A stretch of DNA of 64,000 nt from Branchipolynoe longqiensis (taxonomy: Eukaryota > Annelida > Polychaeta > Phyllodocida > Polynoidae): assembly GCA_030323885.1 (NCBI GenBank), contig JASIRB010003643.1, positions 62,001 to 126,000 on the forward strand, given 5' to 3'. Both the position numbers and the translations under genes were made by a program. Under the pieces are notes generated by a model that did not search any database, was not told the DNA's origin, and saw only the letters and a program-made list of their open reading frames with translations. Below are positions 44,229 to 55,037 of this stretch, piece after piece; the stretch's first letter is position 1, and each line of letters opens with the position of its first letter.

Positions 44229-44372
44229 ATTTTTTTTCTTGACATCCTTAATCACTTTACAAAAGCGAGTCTGTAGGGACAGCTCAGCTAAAAGGTGATA
44301 AAAAAAATGTTCTTGACATCTTTAATCACTTTACAGAAGCGAGTCTTTAGGGACAGCTCAGCTAAAAGGTGA
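44155..44372. repeat. Three tandem copies of a ~70-bp unit
   Basis: TTTCTTGACATCC(A/T)TAATCAC, then AAAAGCGAGTCTGTAGGGAC and AGCTCAGCTAAAAGGTGAT repeated three times. The first copy is inside an open frame. Confidence 0.9.
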
Positions 44373-45199
44373 TGAAATTCTTTCCTTCTTAAATTATTCA
44401 TACAGAACAATTCATCTACAAACTGTTGTTCAACTACAAAGCTAAGTTGGGGTTTGCAAAATCTAGAGTGAGACTACAAAGCTGTTGACTGGTAGTAATA
44501 TACAGTAGACTGACAACTAGATTACTAATATTACTAAAATTGCATATCAATTTTTGCTTGGATCTGACCAAGAAATACTATAAAATAACATTTTATTAAC
44601 TTTATGCTGTCATTGAAATTATTGATATTGGTCTATGGATCTGATTAATTGTCTTTGAGCTGGAAAATGCATATTGTTATATAATCTATAGGGATAGATT
44701 TGAGAGTTGAAAATACTTGAGGAAATGTATTATTCAAATACTTTACTGAATAAAACTCTGATATATGTTAATGCGAAGAAAGGTAACTTTCTGCGAAATG
44801 ATGACCAAGATCAATAGCGACTCTGCGAGAATGGATCGATATCGTCAATATCGCAACGCAAATGCAGTAGTTTATAGGAGAACATTGGCATATCTATAAT
44901 TAAATCGAAGAAATAATTGACATTTCACCGATGGAGACAATTAACATGAAGAAACGACGGCATCTGCTGGAGAACGTGTATGGAAACCGCGACAGCATGT
45001 AAAACTAAAGCTAAAAGCTAGAAATCTACTGTTATTTAATAATATAGACGTGGCCATTGTAATTTCAAAGTTTGAAGCGAACCACTGTCATTGCTTTGTT
45101 TACCTTTTACGCTGAGTATATCCTGTGGGTATACAGCTTTCTGTCGTTCGTGCTATTTTTGTTAAACCTGATATTTGATGTTAGATACTTGTACATAAT
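44373..45199. other. Degenerate internal region of the LTR element
   Basis: AT-rich with no frame or motif that I can support. Its borders place it within the LTR element. Confidence 0.45.
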
Positions 45200-45545
45200 G
45201 TACAAAATGACATTTTGATTCTATTTCTGCCTTTATTTACACTCAAAACAACTTATTTTTGGTGAAATCCGAGTATTTGATTGGGTTCTACAAGAAAATA
45301 GTCAGTAAAACTAGCTCATCGATTCAAATCGCTTAAGCCTTCGTTTTCCCATAGGGTTTGTATCCGCAATGTTAAATCTATGGAGACCTGTCGAACAACC
45401 ACGCGTCTACCATCGATGCCATTGGGTTTCTCCGAGTTTGACAGCCGGAAAGACAAAATGGGTGGGCCAAGCATATCGATTAGGAACTAAATGGTAGTAA
45501 CGCCAAATCCGATTTGTAGCAATGTCAGGTCGATGCTGTCAGACT
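45200..45545 (+). repeat. Dispersed repeat shared with 28100-28510
   Basis: TCGTTTTCCCATAGGG, TCCGCAATGTTAA, GACCTGTCGAACAACCACGC and GTCTACCATCGATGCC match the gypsy 3' region in order. Confidence 0.7.
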
Positions 45546-45920
45546 GAACACTAACCACACAAGGACATCTGAAGTGTCAGAGTTGGAAAAAGGTTGGATT
45601 GGACTAAAAATGGTCGCAAATTGTTTGCATGTATCTTTTAACATCATATTGAATGTCAGAAATGGGTTATATTCTTTGTAAGTGGCAGAAAAAGGTGATT
45701 ATAAAATGTTTATTTTTTATTCGAAGTCAGAAACCTTATCCATTAAAAATGTTAGATATTAAGATATTATTAATTATTGGTTGATGGATTCAACAAGGTA
45801 AAATGGAGACAACGTAGAATTGTAAACTTCTTTCTTCGCTGTGTATTTTGGAAGCAGGTGGTAAGAAGTGGAGGGGCGGAATACTAGTAAAATATTCCGA
45901 TATACGGCATAGGGGGGGAA

Positions 45921-46399
45921 TGCAAATGTTCTATTACTGATCAGTGTACGTGACCAGGGGCATGTATGTATATATATATAAGGGCTGGTGGTGCCTGAGT
46001 GGGATGTAAATAGACATAGTGGTGCTGGCAGGTCTGGGTGTGAGGGCACTCAGGGCCTACCCCCTCTGCTGGGATAGTGATCACTACACTCAAAAGTCAA
46101 GGTTGGTGGTGGCCATGGGGGCCATACAGCTTGGTGGTGGTGGTGGGCAGACCACTGGTAGCCATGGGGACCAGGAATGCTGGATCCCTATTAGTAGGGC
46201 CAAGAATGCTTGTTTTCCATTGGGGGAAAGGGGTGGGGTGATACTCTACAATGAACCCATGTAACCATATAAATAATAAACCAGAGGGATTGACAGTCTC
46301 TTCTTCTTTACACTTTATACTCTTCCTTTCTCTTTGTCTGTATTGATTTCACTATAGCCTGCCTACACAACCACATATTCGAGCCTTAGCCATTTTACA
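45921..46399 (+). repeat. 3' LTR of the palindrome-bearing element
   Basis: 479 bp, from TGCAAATGTTC to GCCATTTTACA, preceded by the polypurine tract. Has TATAAATAATAAA near 46270. 46400-46554 repeats the last part once more. Confidence 0.8.
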
Positions 46400-46554
46400 G
46401 GGTGATACTCTACAATGAACCCATGTAACCATATAAATAATAAAGAGGGCTTGACTCTTCTTACACTTTATACTATTCCTTTCTCTGTGTCTCTGTATAG
46501 ATTTCACTATAGCCTGCCTACACAGCCACAGATTCGAGCCTTAGCCTTTTTACA

Positions 46555-46725
46555 AAGGGGTATGGCCATGCCTGACTGATGGTGACATCAGGGGATGTGG
46601 CCGCACCTGACTAATAGTGACATCATGGGGGAGCGGGGGGGGGGGGTGTGGCCATGCCTGACTGATGCCGACACCAGGGGGTGGCCAACTGATGGTGACA
46701 TCAGGGGGGCTGGCCAGATACACTG
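46555..46725. repeat. Continuation of the ~36-bp minisatellite
   Basis: Four to five units of the same satellite as 42100-43034, with a G run at 46627-46647. Confidence 0.9.
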
Positions 46726-46736
46726 TTTCTTAAAGT

Positions 46737-47085
46737 TTAAAGTTGCCTAGTCCGATGGTTTTGAGTTTCTGTCATTTTCTGAGATAAACATACTAGGTTT
46801 GATCGTTATAATGCACCCTACTTTAGTGTGAAGTAATTTTTATTTTAAATGGCTAACTTTTGAGATATTTGAAGTACATGCATGAAAGATTAATTTTGGA
46901 AAGCACGCCAAAACTGCCACCACAGGCTTCTGCAGTAACTGATTCTATTAAATTGCTTCAGTATTCCCATCTATGTGCCATGATTGATAAGTGCATCAGT
47001 ATCTAAGTTAAATATGTAGAATCAAATTGAGATAATTATTCTGGTTTCTAAAATGGTATGTTTTAATAGGACTATGCAGCTTTAA
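46737..47085. mobile_element. MITE family TTAA-A, copy 4
   Basis: 349 bp. TTAAAGTTGCCTAGTCCGAT to GGACTATGCAGCTTTAA, TTAA at both ends. Confidence 0.88.
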
Positions 47086-47254
47086 ACACATACAATTTGT
47101 CACAGTTAAACTGATGGCTAACTAAATGAATTAATTTCCTAGGTACAAACTAAGGACTAACTAAAGTACTCAGTGATCATTTCTTTGCGACAGTCTTTTC
47201 AAAATGCCATTTTTGCAACCACAGAATTACATGAGGGTTTGAAGTTTCTTACGG

Positions 47255-47905
47255 TTGGCATGGTCGGCAACATGTGTGCACATGTCAAGACACAAATATC
47301 AGAGGCGGTGGCCTACCGTCTCTGCAACATGCATCTTGATGTGCGCACACATGTTGCCTACCGTCTCTGCCATGTGCGTATTGATGTGCATGCACCTGTT
47401 GCTGCTTGTTAGATGCAGCCCGCCATCTCTGTCGAATGTGTCTTGATGTGCACGCACATATTGCTGGCTGTTAGTTGTAGCCGACCGCCTCTGTCGCATG
47501 CATCTTGACGTTCGCATCGCATGTTCATGGTCATTAGTTGCAGCCTGTTATCTCTGTAATGGGTGTCTTGACATGCGCACACATGTTATTGGCCATTAGT
47601 TGCAGCCCACCATCTCTGCCACATGTGTCTTGACATGCATGCACATGTTGCCGACCATTAGTTGTGGCCCGCCGCCTCTGATATGTGCGTCTTGATGTGC
47701 GCACACATGTTGCCAACCATTAGTTGTGACATACCGTCTCTGACGCATACATCTTGACGCGCGCATCCTGATGTGTGCACACATGTTGCCGGTTGTTAGT
47801 TGCGGGTGCTGTCTCTGCCATGTGGGTCTTTATGTGTGCACATATGTTGCCAACCGTTAGTTTTGGCCCATCTTCTCTGCCGTGTGCGTCTTGATGTGCG
47901 CACGC
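47255..47905 (-). repeat. ~62-bp tandem array related to the end of the zinc-finger gene
   Basis: Ten or so diverged units. On the minus strand they read as GGCAACATGTGTGCGCACAT plus AAGAC(G/A)CA, matching the DNA for NMRAHIKTH at the C-terminus of the zinc-finger protein. The last unit (47857-47905) is the end of the coding sequence itself. Because 62 is not a multiple of 3, successive units change frame, so they are not extra fingers. Confidence 0.85.
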
Positions 47906-50900
47906 ATGTTGCCAGCCGTTGTGAATCGCTTTCCACAGTGCACACACTCATGTGGCTTCACACCTGTGTGGGTCAGCCTGTGTACGATCAGGTGGTTACT
48001 TTGGGTGAATCGCTTACCACAGTCACGACACACATGTGGCTTCACACCTGTGTGGGTCAGCTTGTGATTGTTCAGGCCCGACTTGAACATAAATGCCCTG
48101 CCGCAGTCTGAACACACAAACGGCCGGTGTCCCAGGTGGATCTTTGTGTGGTTCGAGAGGGTCGACTGTCGGTAGAAGGCTGCGCCACACTGGGCGCACA
48201 AGTACGGCCGGTACCCGGTGTGTGTCTGCATGTGGATTTTCAGGTCGTACGACGAGCTGCAGCGCTTACTGCAACTGGAGCACGGGTGTGACTTCTCCGA
48301 ATCGTGACACAACATGTGCGACTTCAGCGAGCGCGCTTGGTGGAAAGCCTTGCCACACTTGGAACACACGCACGGACGCTCCCCGGTGTGTGTCCTCATG
48401 TGCTCCTTCAGGTAGGCGGGAACCCGGAAGCCTTTGCCACACTCCTTACAGCGGTGAGGGTGTTCACGTGTGTGTGTCAGCATGTGGCTCTTCAGAGTTC
48501 CCACCTTGCGAAAGCACTCTCCACACACGGAACACATGTGTGGCTTCTCTCCCGTGTGTGTCAGCATGTGTGTCTTTAAGCCATGAGCCAGGCTGAACCC
48601 TCTACTGCAGACAGAGCACACATGGGGTTTGCCGACCGTGTGAATCGATGCATGAGCTGTTAATCCTTCCTGCTGCTTGAAACCAGCCCCACAGAGAAAA
48701 CACAAGAAGGCATTGCCGCCCGCATGGACACGCATCATGTGGTTCTCGAGGTTGAACTTTTGAAGGAAGGTTTGTTCACAGAGGGGACATTTGTGGGTTT
48801 TTAAGCTTTTCCTGGCCAGGTGCGCCTCCATGTGGGCGATGAGCTCAGGTACATCACTGAACACCTGATGACAGACAGAGCAGGCATTCCAGGTCCCACC
48901 CCGATTAGATTCAGTCTGGTTGTTGGAATCAGCACAGTTTGCACTTAACTCAGCAGTTTTCACTTCAGCAGTCAATGCAGGTGCTTCCACCTTCACTGCA
49001 CTTACGTCATCAAGGCATTCTTCTGTGAGGGTACACACAGTACCTGCTTCGTTGTCCTTGCACAACTTGTCTGTCGTCAATGTGAGCACCTGCTCTTCCT
49101 TAATGTGAGTTGCAATGTGCATTTGCAGACTGTTATGGTCACTGAAGGCTTCCCCGCAGCTTACACACGTGTGTGTGTCTTTAGCAGTGTGGCTGTCCAT
49201 CGGTGTCGGTGGGATAGTGTCACCTAATCTGTCATTCTCAGGACCAGATGGATCGGGATTCTTGGACGCATGGGTCAGCCCATGTGTCAGTAGATCGCGG
49301 GCTGACCCATGCGTCCAAGAATCCCATTTCGAAACAATGTGCAGTTTCTCTCCGACATGCTCCTTCATGTGTTCCTTCATTTCTGCTGCATCACCGAATG
49401 ACTTCCCACAGTCAGAGCATGCGTGTACTTCTTCCCCAGTGTGGTAGAGCTGGTGTCGCCTCATATCGGAGAGCTTGCTGAACTGCTTGTCACACTGAGG
49501 ACACTGGTGTGCCTTGTGCCCGGTGTGTGCATGCTGGGTGTGTGCATCCAGCTGCTCAGCGCGTCTAAATCCCTGGCCGCAGTCAGAACACATGAATGAC
49601 TTCTCTCCTGTGTGCTTCAACACATGGCGCTTCATCACATTGCTGCGAGTGAACTGGAGCGCACAGACGGGACACTGGTATGGCTTTTCTTTGGTGTGTG
49701 TGTACATGTGTGTCCTCAGAGTGCCAGCCTGGGTGAAAGCCTGACTACAGACACAACACGAATAAGGCCTCACTCCAGTGTGGATTCTCATGTGGGTCTT
49801 CAGGTTTCCCAACAAGCTGAACCCTTTACCACAGTCAGAACATGTGTGCGGCTTCTCTACCGTGTGGGTCAGCATGTGTGATCTCAACCCGGCTGGTACC
49901 CGAAACTGCTTACCGCATTCAGCACACGCATGAACCTTTCTGCTATGTTGGGTTCGCATGTGCACTGTTAATTTGCTAGCTGTAATAAAAGTTTCACCGC
50001 AGTTAGAACACATCCTAGGATTCTGTTTATGCACCAACATGTGTGAACGTAGGCTAGTTGCTTTTGTGAATCTCTTACCACAATCAGAGCACACATGTTG
50101 CCGTTCTGCTTTATGGGTCGCAATGTGTGTATTTAACTCACTCAACTTACTAAACCCCTCCCCACAGTCATTACACATATGCTTCTTCGCTGCCATGTGC
50201 TTCTTCATATGCTTCTTCAAGTCCCTTAACATGCGGAACTCCTGACTGCAGTCTTCACACGAATGTAGCTGTCCTTCTGTATGTGACTGTTTGCTGTGGT
50301 AGGTCAGGCCATATATCGTCCTGAACTCCTTACCACAAGTCTCACAGACATGCGGTCTCTTTTTCTTGCGAGGAAGATTAAACCTTGCACCAGCAGACCT
50401 AGACCGTCTAGCTGACTTTTTGTGAACAGCAGGACTTGAGTCTTCCTCACTACCAGAATTATCTGTGGGCTGCTCAACGACCTGTTCAGACCATGTCAGG
50501 GTTCCCTTATGAGAGTTCAGACATGGTTCTGGTGCAAGCATCGGTCTTCCCTCCTTTGGACAACTGATGTTGCTTTCATCACAGGAATCGCTGGCAATAG
50601 ATGGTGTCCTATTATCTTCTGTTGAACCAGAGTGTGCAACTGACTGAAGGCACTGCTGAACTATGTTTCTCCTCACCTGGTTCATATTAAACATTGCTCG
50701 CGACATGAGCAGGGTCGCATCTTTGAGGGAATCAGATAACTTGGCCAAGATGCTGGCTTTGTCAGATATAAAAGGGTTATTTGACTGCCTAGCCCACTGC
50801 TTAAGCTTGACTAATGTGCGTGAATGTTCTGCCAGTGCTGTCATGCCTGTTGCCATGAAGTGCTGAGCCTGTTCCAGCTCCAGGGCCTGCTGCTTGTACT

Positions 50901-51222
50901 GTGATGTACTAGGTTCACACAGACCATTGTCCACTGTTAACATCTCCAGAGCTGTTACCTGTGTTGGATAATTTCCTTCCTTCTTGATCAGAACTTCAGT
51001 GTCTACAGGTGGCCCAAGTAGCCTTTTAAACGGTTCGATGACAACTGCTGAAAGCTGTGCGCCGCTCGCTTCCTTCCCAGTGGTTTGTATTCTCAAACCT
51101 CCTGACGACCTGGCATTGACAGAAGTGTCTCCGTGCGACAGCGCAGACTTCCCAAAATGTGGCAGTCCCGCCCCACTTGTGTCCCTACTTGTAATTCGCT
51201 CATGACTTTCATCTCTAGACAT
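47857..51222 (-). CDS. C2H2 zinc-finger protein, 25 fingers, 1121 residues
   Basis: Probable nuclear DNA-binding regulator. The start is ATG at 51222 (MSRDESHERIT; A at -3); the four upstream codons have no ATG. Residues 1 to about 275 lack KRAB, BTB, SCAN or ZAD signatures and include a helical middle (about 110-190) and an acidic stretch. Fingers 1-12 form one block, starting with HVCETCGKEFRTIYGLTYH and ending with HACSDCGKSFGDAAEMKEH. After a linker with an internal hairpin sequence comes isolated finger 13 (HTCVSCGEAFSDHN), another linker, finger 14 (NACSVCHQVFSD), then fingers 15-25 with TGEKP-type linkers. Finger 21 (HPCSSCSKRCSS) has Cys for the usual Phe. The ORF has no intron and no damage, so it is likely functional. 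Target sequence and orthology are unknown. Confidence 0.93.
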   Translation of the reverse strand: MSRDESHERITSRDTSGAGLPHFGKSALSHGDTSVNARSSGGLRIQTTGKEASGAQLSAVVIEPFKRLLGPPVDTEVLIKKEGNYPTQVTALEMLTVDNGLCEPSTSQYKQQALELEQAQHFMATGMTALAEHSRTLVKLKQWARQSNNPFISDKASILAKLSDSLKDATLLMSRAMFNMNQVRRNIVQQCLQSVAHSGSTEDNRTPSIASDSCDESNISCPKEGRPMLAPEPCLNSHKGTLTWSEQVVEQPTDNSGSEEDSSPAVHKKSARRSRSAGARFNLPRKKKRPHVCETCGKEFRTIYGLTYHSKQSHTEGQLHSCEDCSQEFRMLRDLKKHMKKHMAAKKHMCNDCGEGFSKLSELNTHIATHKAERQHVCSDCGKRFTKATSLRSHMLVHKQNPRMCSNCGETFITASKLTVHMRTQHSRKVHACAECGKQFRVPAGLRSHMLTHTVEKPHTCSDCGKGFSLLGNLKTHMRIHTGVRPYSCCVCSQAFTQAGTLRTHMYTHTKEKPYQCPVCALQFTRSNVMKRHVLKHTGEKSFMCSDCGQGFRRAEQLDAHTQHAHTGHKAHQCPQCDKQFSKLSDMRRHQLYHTGEEVHACSDCGKSFGDAAEMKEHMKEHVGEKLHIVSKWDSWTHGSARDLLTHGLTHASKNPDPSGPENDRLGDTIPPTPMDSHTAKDTHTCVSCGEAFSDHNSLQMHIATHIKEEQVLTLTTDKLCKDNEAGTVCTLTEECLDDVSAVKVEAPALTAEVKTAELSANCADSNNQTESNRGGTWNACSVCHQVFSDVPELIAHMEAHLARKSLKTHKCPLCEQTFLQKFNLENHMMRVHAGGNAFLCFLCGAGFKQQEGLTAHASIHTVGKPHVCSVCSRGFSLAHGLKTHMLTHTGEKPHMCSVCGECFRKVGTLKSHMLTHTREHPHRCKECGKGFRVPAYLKEHMRTHTGERPCVCSKCGKAFHQARSLKSHMLCHDSEKSHPCSSCSKRCSSSYDLKIHMQTHTGYRPYLCAQCGAAFYRQSTLSNHTKIHLGHRPFVCSDCGRAFMFKSGLNNHKLTHTGVKPHVCRDCGKRFTQSNHLIVHRLTHTGVKPHECVHCGKRFTTAGNMRAHIKTHTAEKMGQN
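49255..49325. repeat. Perfect 27-bp inverted repeat inside the zinc-finger CDS
   Basis: Arms 49255-49281 and 49299-49325 are exact reverse complements, with a 17-bp loop. They encode parts of the linker between fingers 12 and 13 (WDSWTHGSA and GLTHASKNPD). Confidence 0.95.
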
Positions 51223-51289
51223 CTTTGTGTTCAACTTTCACGGATTCACTACAAACTTATTCTTCCTAACTGTATGCTCATCTTGTGAT

Positions 51290-51319
51290 TTAGTTTGCAG
51301 ATAGGAACACAGATGCCAT
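51290..51319 (-). promoter_or_regulatory. Upstream ORF of the zinc-finger gene
   Basis: ATG at 51319 in the context ACCATGG opens a 9-codon frame (MASVFLSAN) ending in TAA, 67 bp before the main ATG. If it is in the mRNA it should reduce or condition initiation. Confidence 0.55.
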
Positions 51320-51337
51320 GGTCTGTTCTAAATCGAG

Positions 51338-51364
51338 CCTAGAAAAGGAGAGAAGGAAGATGTC
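51338..51364 (-). promoter_or_regulatory. Probable 3' splice site before the zinc-finger coding exon
   Basis: The minus strand reads CTTCCTTCTCTCCTTTTCTAG, a long pyrimidine tract with AG at 51339-51340. It would make the exon start at 51338, with a 116-base leader before the main ATG. Confidence 0.6.
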
Positions 51365-51664
51365 AGATTTCGGACTTGCAGCTTAGGTTAAGATATTTAA
51401 TATTTATTGTGATGAAACTAAGCAAACTCGCTTCACTAGATGTTTAATAATAACAGGTTTAGATATATTTATCCGATTTCTAGAAAAGTTGGTCTCGTCA
51501 GGTCTACCTTACAGTTACAATTTCCATATATGCATAATGCTATACTCAATGAAAAAAAATATATAAAAATACATACAGAATTTTTAACCAAACTATATTT
51601 GTCCGGTCAAAAATTATTTTTGTATTTTCATATATATTTGTCCTGATTCCTTTAAGTTTAATTC

Positions 51665-51806
51665 GTCATATTTTGAGACTGACAATTCTACAATGAAACA
51701 AACCAATATGTATTTCATAGTGTAATAGTTATACTGTAAAGCCAGAAATATACCATATTTTGAGACTGGTGATTCCGTAACGAAACAAACAATTCTGTAT
51801 TTCCGT
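51665..51806. repeat. Imperfect tandem duplication, ~100 bp
   Basis: CATATTTTGAGACTG, then ATTC(T/C)(A/G)(C/T)AA(T/C)GAAACAAAC and TGTATTTC occur twice. Confidence 0.75.
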
Positions 51807-52378
51807 ATATAGGGTATCCACTGATGTCACGCTAAACGGAAGTGCGGCCATTGTGGAGATACAACCACAATAACAAACCCAACTACCTCAATGCAGTGTC
51901 AATGGCAGTGAGCAATCTTCATACAGAAAAAGTGAAATATCTAAATAAATACACCACTTAGATACAAACCGTTTGGAAAACATATTCAGCAAACAGATTA
52001 TAATAAATTTATACGGTTAGGGTTCTGGATTTCTATTAATTCTTAATAAAACTAATGTGTTGAACTGCGCGTACCGGCAAATTCAAGCAGTCAACTAGGC
52101 ATTGTCAATGGTCATAAGCAATCTTCATACAGAAAAAGTGAAATATCTCTACAACCACACCACCTAGAAACAAATCGCTTCGTACACATATAGAAAACAT
52201 GTTTACCAAAATTATTTTATTAAATTGATATGGTTAGGGTTCTGCATTTCTATTAATTTTGAATGAAATAGACGTTTTGCACTGCGCGCACTACAGGCAA
52301 ACTCAATTGGTTGTTTAATAGTTGATATCGCCACAATGGCCGCTTATCCGGTTGATGACGTCACGTGAATACTCTATA
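51807..52378. mobile_element. MITE with ~50-bp TIRs and internal duplication
   Basis: Left TATAGGGTATCCACTGATGT then GCGGCCATTGTGG. Right, in reverse complement, TATAGAGTATTCACGTGACG then GCGGCCATTGTGG. Between them a unit of about 200 bp (AGCAATCTTCATACAGAAAA to ACTGCGCG) is tandemly duplicated (51910 and 52110). Confidence 0.75.
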
Positions 52379-52989
52379 TTCAGTGTTTGATTCCGTAACA
52401 AATACGGAAGAATATGTAGTGTGCACAGCCACAGGTCTGCTTTGTCACAAGTTTGTGTTTTCTCGGTTGGTGTAGGTACCCCGGAATCCGCCGGAATCCG
52501 CCGGGAGCGCCACTGTCGCCGGTGCGATAAAACTCGCACAACTTCTTGCGACTTTCTGAGCAGCCCAGTCATGTCGGAAAACGGCACCACATGTGCAACA
52601 CATGCACACTGCATTGACTGCTACATCTGGGTTTGAAGCACAACAGACTGAGGCACAGATAGAGACCATTTTCAGTGCTGTGTGACATTTGAAAGGCATT
52701 TTACCAAGCCATTCAAGTCTTCAGATGCAGAAATCAGAGGTAAGACTGCCATGCATGTTAACTATGATAATGTGAAACTTTAGCATTTTATCTTCCTAAA
52801 ACTGGTCTTACATTGACTCTAACTGGAATCCCAACTCCACAATTTGATGGCCAAAAGTTGGTGTTTTGATTGGATTCTGGAGTTGAGTGACTCACACGCG
52901 GCCCCCGCGGCCCGCGGGAGGGTCGAGGGATGCGTCGGCTACATTAGTCGTTAAATCAACGGTGTTTTGTTGTGTTTGGTAAGCTGAGG
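52379..52989. other. No recognised gene; GC-rich island
   Basis: A palindromic GC cluster (GGCCCCCGCGGCCCGCGGG) is at 52900-52918, with CG-dense sequence at 52470-52540. It could be a promoter area, but no adjoining exon is identifiable. Confidence 0.35.
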
Positions 52990-53575
52990 TGATTTTCCAG
53001 ACCAAGAAGAACCTTGATGTGACATTTCATCGGGATCTGACCATTATTAAAAAAGAGCTACAGTTGACTGATATTGAAGGCGGGAGTGATTGTATTACGG
53101 TTGCCATGGAAACCTACATTTTCCTGTGATCTAATTTTTGTATATCCGTATATCAGTTTTGATAAGCTGGGGTGATTTGGTATAAGAAGAAGAACCTTGA
53201 TGTCAAGTTTGATCAGGATCAAACCATTAATAAAGAAACTGCAGTTGTAGGCATGATTGTATTATGGTTGCCATGGAAACCAACATTTTTCTGTGATCTA
53301 ATTTTTTTTAATATCAGTTTTGATAAGCTGAGGTGATTTGACAGACCAAGAAGAACCTTGATGTGAAATTTCATCAGGATGTGACCATTATTTAAAAATA
53401 GCTACAGTTGACTCATATTGTAGGTGGGAGTGATTGCATTATGGTTGCCATGGAAACCTACATTTTCTGGTGATCTAATTTTTGTATATCAGTTTTGATA
53501 AGCTTGGGTGATTTGGTATAGGAAGAACCTTGGTGTGAAGTTTGATCAGGATAGGATCATTAATAAAGAAACGAC
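52990..53575. repeat. ~170-bp tandem repeat carrying RFX/X-box-like sites
   Basis: Three and a half units (GATAAGCTGAGGTGATTTG, GAAGAACCTTGATGTGA, GGTTGCCATGGAAACC). The 14-mer GTTGCCATGGAAAC is identical in three units: 53100-53113, 53267-53280 and 53444-53457. Confidence 0.9.
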
Positions 53576-53579
53576 AAGG

Positions 53580-54242
53580 AAATGTTGTTATAATTAGTCT
53601 ATTTAACAGCCCTAAATAAGGCACTTCTCTAGTGCATTAGCTAACACAAAAATCTTAAATTCAACAAACTTCAAATGCACATATCTCATTCAATTTTTGG
53701 AATATCTTAAAAATTCAAAAAGCATATTGCTTTTGATTCATTGGAGCTTCCAATGAAATTATAATTTGAATGTTTGGAATAATTTGAAAATTTTACTGGG
53801 GTACCTAGTTGGTGGTTGGAACTGGCAAGTTACTCTCCTCAAACAGACAACAGGGAAATTATGCATTGGAATTGAGCTAGGAAACCGTTTTCATTAGATT
53901 ACTTTGAATGTCGAATAAGGAATAAGTCACATTTTGAATAAGGAATAAGTAGCCAACTTGACATCGGTATAAAACCCACGGTTTTCACAATCTTAGTCTT
54001 AGACTACCGTTTTAATTCTTGGCCTTAGGCCAAGTTAGGGGTTGACACCTATGTTAGAGTAATTTTAAAATTCGAGTAACTACTACTAGTAGTAATAACC
54101 TGAGAAAAACGAGTCCACCAATGTCACAAAGAAAGTTCTACGGGAGTGACTATATTAACTGACTAAGCAGCAAAAGGGATGTGGATATAATACTAAGTCT
54201 AACCATATGGTTTAACTCGAAGACTAAGAACTTAAAGAAGTC
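53580..54242. other. No recognised feature
   Basis: AT-rich single-copy-looking DNA with the short inverted stretch CTTGGCCTTAGGCCAAG near 54019. No supported gene. Confidence 0.4.
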
Positions 54243-54246
54243 TATA

Positions 54247-54592
54247 GCCGTGTTTACACGGGCCATTTAAAACGCCTCATATAAATCCATTTGCCTAGAT
54301 CGATTCACATTTCCCGTGTAGATGCGAGGCTGTGGCGTTTTAGGGCTGAATCGCTTCATATGAAACGCCTCATCTATACCACCTCGCGAGGTAGTATAGA
54401 TGAAGCGATTCAGCTTGTTCCCGGCAGTAAACTATACACCTAGCAGTGCTCGCCGGCTACAGGCGCACCACAGGCTGCTGGTTCCTGGCACCAAAACACT
54501 CTTTAAACTCTGTCCGTGTAGACGCACCTCAAAAACGCTTCATATGAATCGCCTTGTCTAGAACGTTTCACAATTCCCCGTGTAAACACGGC
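54247..54592. mobile_element. MITE with GCCGTGTTTACACGG termini
   Basis: 346 bp. Left GCCGTGTTTACACGGG and right CCCGTGTAAACACGGC are perfect inverted repeats. TTAA on the right and TATA on the left, probably a mutated TTAA. The core CACCTCGCGAGGTAGTATAG is shared with the MITE at 9318-9879. Confidence 0.85.
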
Positions 54593-55037
54593 TTAAGCTG
54601 ACCTCGGACATGGGCGATATTAGGTGAAGTTGCGACAAAGCAACAGTGATGCGCTGTCTATTTTTGTTATCAAACACGTGGTGGGGAAAAACTGTGTGTT
54701 TACTCATATTGTTTCGACTATATATTGCAACATAAACATTAATTTACTTACCCGATATGCCAAATAATCGCTGTTTCTCGAACAAATGGTGCAGACAAGT
54801 CGTGATCATGTTCCTTTTGACGCGGTATTGCTGCCACCTGATGAGTGTTGTGAGAACTAGTGTTTCTGGTGAGAATCACTAGGTGGCGCCACGTGATAGT
54901 GTCGATTAGACCAGAGTTGTTTGCTCTTCAAAGGAACTTCAATTATCTGATTGTTATCTTGGGGGCATAACATATCTGAAACAAGCATTATTATTTATTG
55001 ACGGGTTCTGTTTTTTTGTGTGTTTATTTTCTTGGGG
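54593..55037. other. No recognised feature
   Basis: No gene or element terminus that I can support, up to the SINE tail starting near 55038. Confidence 0.4.

Larger units (their letters stand above)
43035..46554 (+). mobile_element. LTR retrotransposon with palindromic 5' end
   Basis: Left side: PPT-like GGGGGGAA and LTR start TGCAAATGTTCTATTACTG at 43067. An inverted segment follows, then direct LTR end TTTTACA (43343-43349) and PBS TGGTGTCCACGACGG (43353-43367). Internal region about 43371-45920 with small charged frames only. Right side: PPT AGGGGGGGAA (45911-45920) and 3' LTR 45921-46399, plus a second copy of its last 155 bp to 46554. No pol remains. It is embedded in the CCTGACTGATGG minisatellite. 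Confidence 0.75.

Noticed and set aside
47299..47947. Additional zinc-finger genes downstream of the main one
   Set aside because: The 62-bp unit changes frame at each step and lacks the Cys pair of a finger.
48093..48596. Plus-strand frames across the zinc-finger gene
   Set aside because: Opposite-strand shadows of a complete 25-finger coding sequence.
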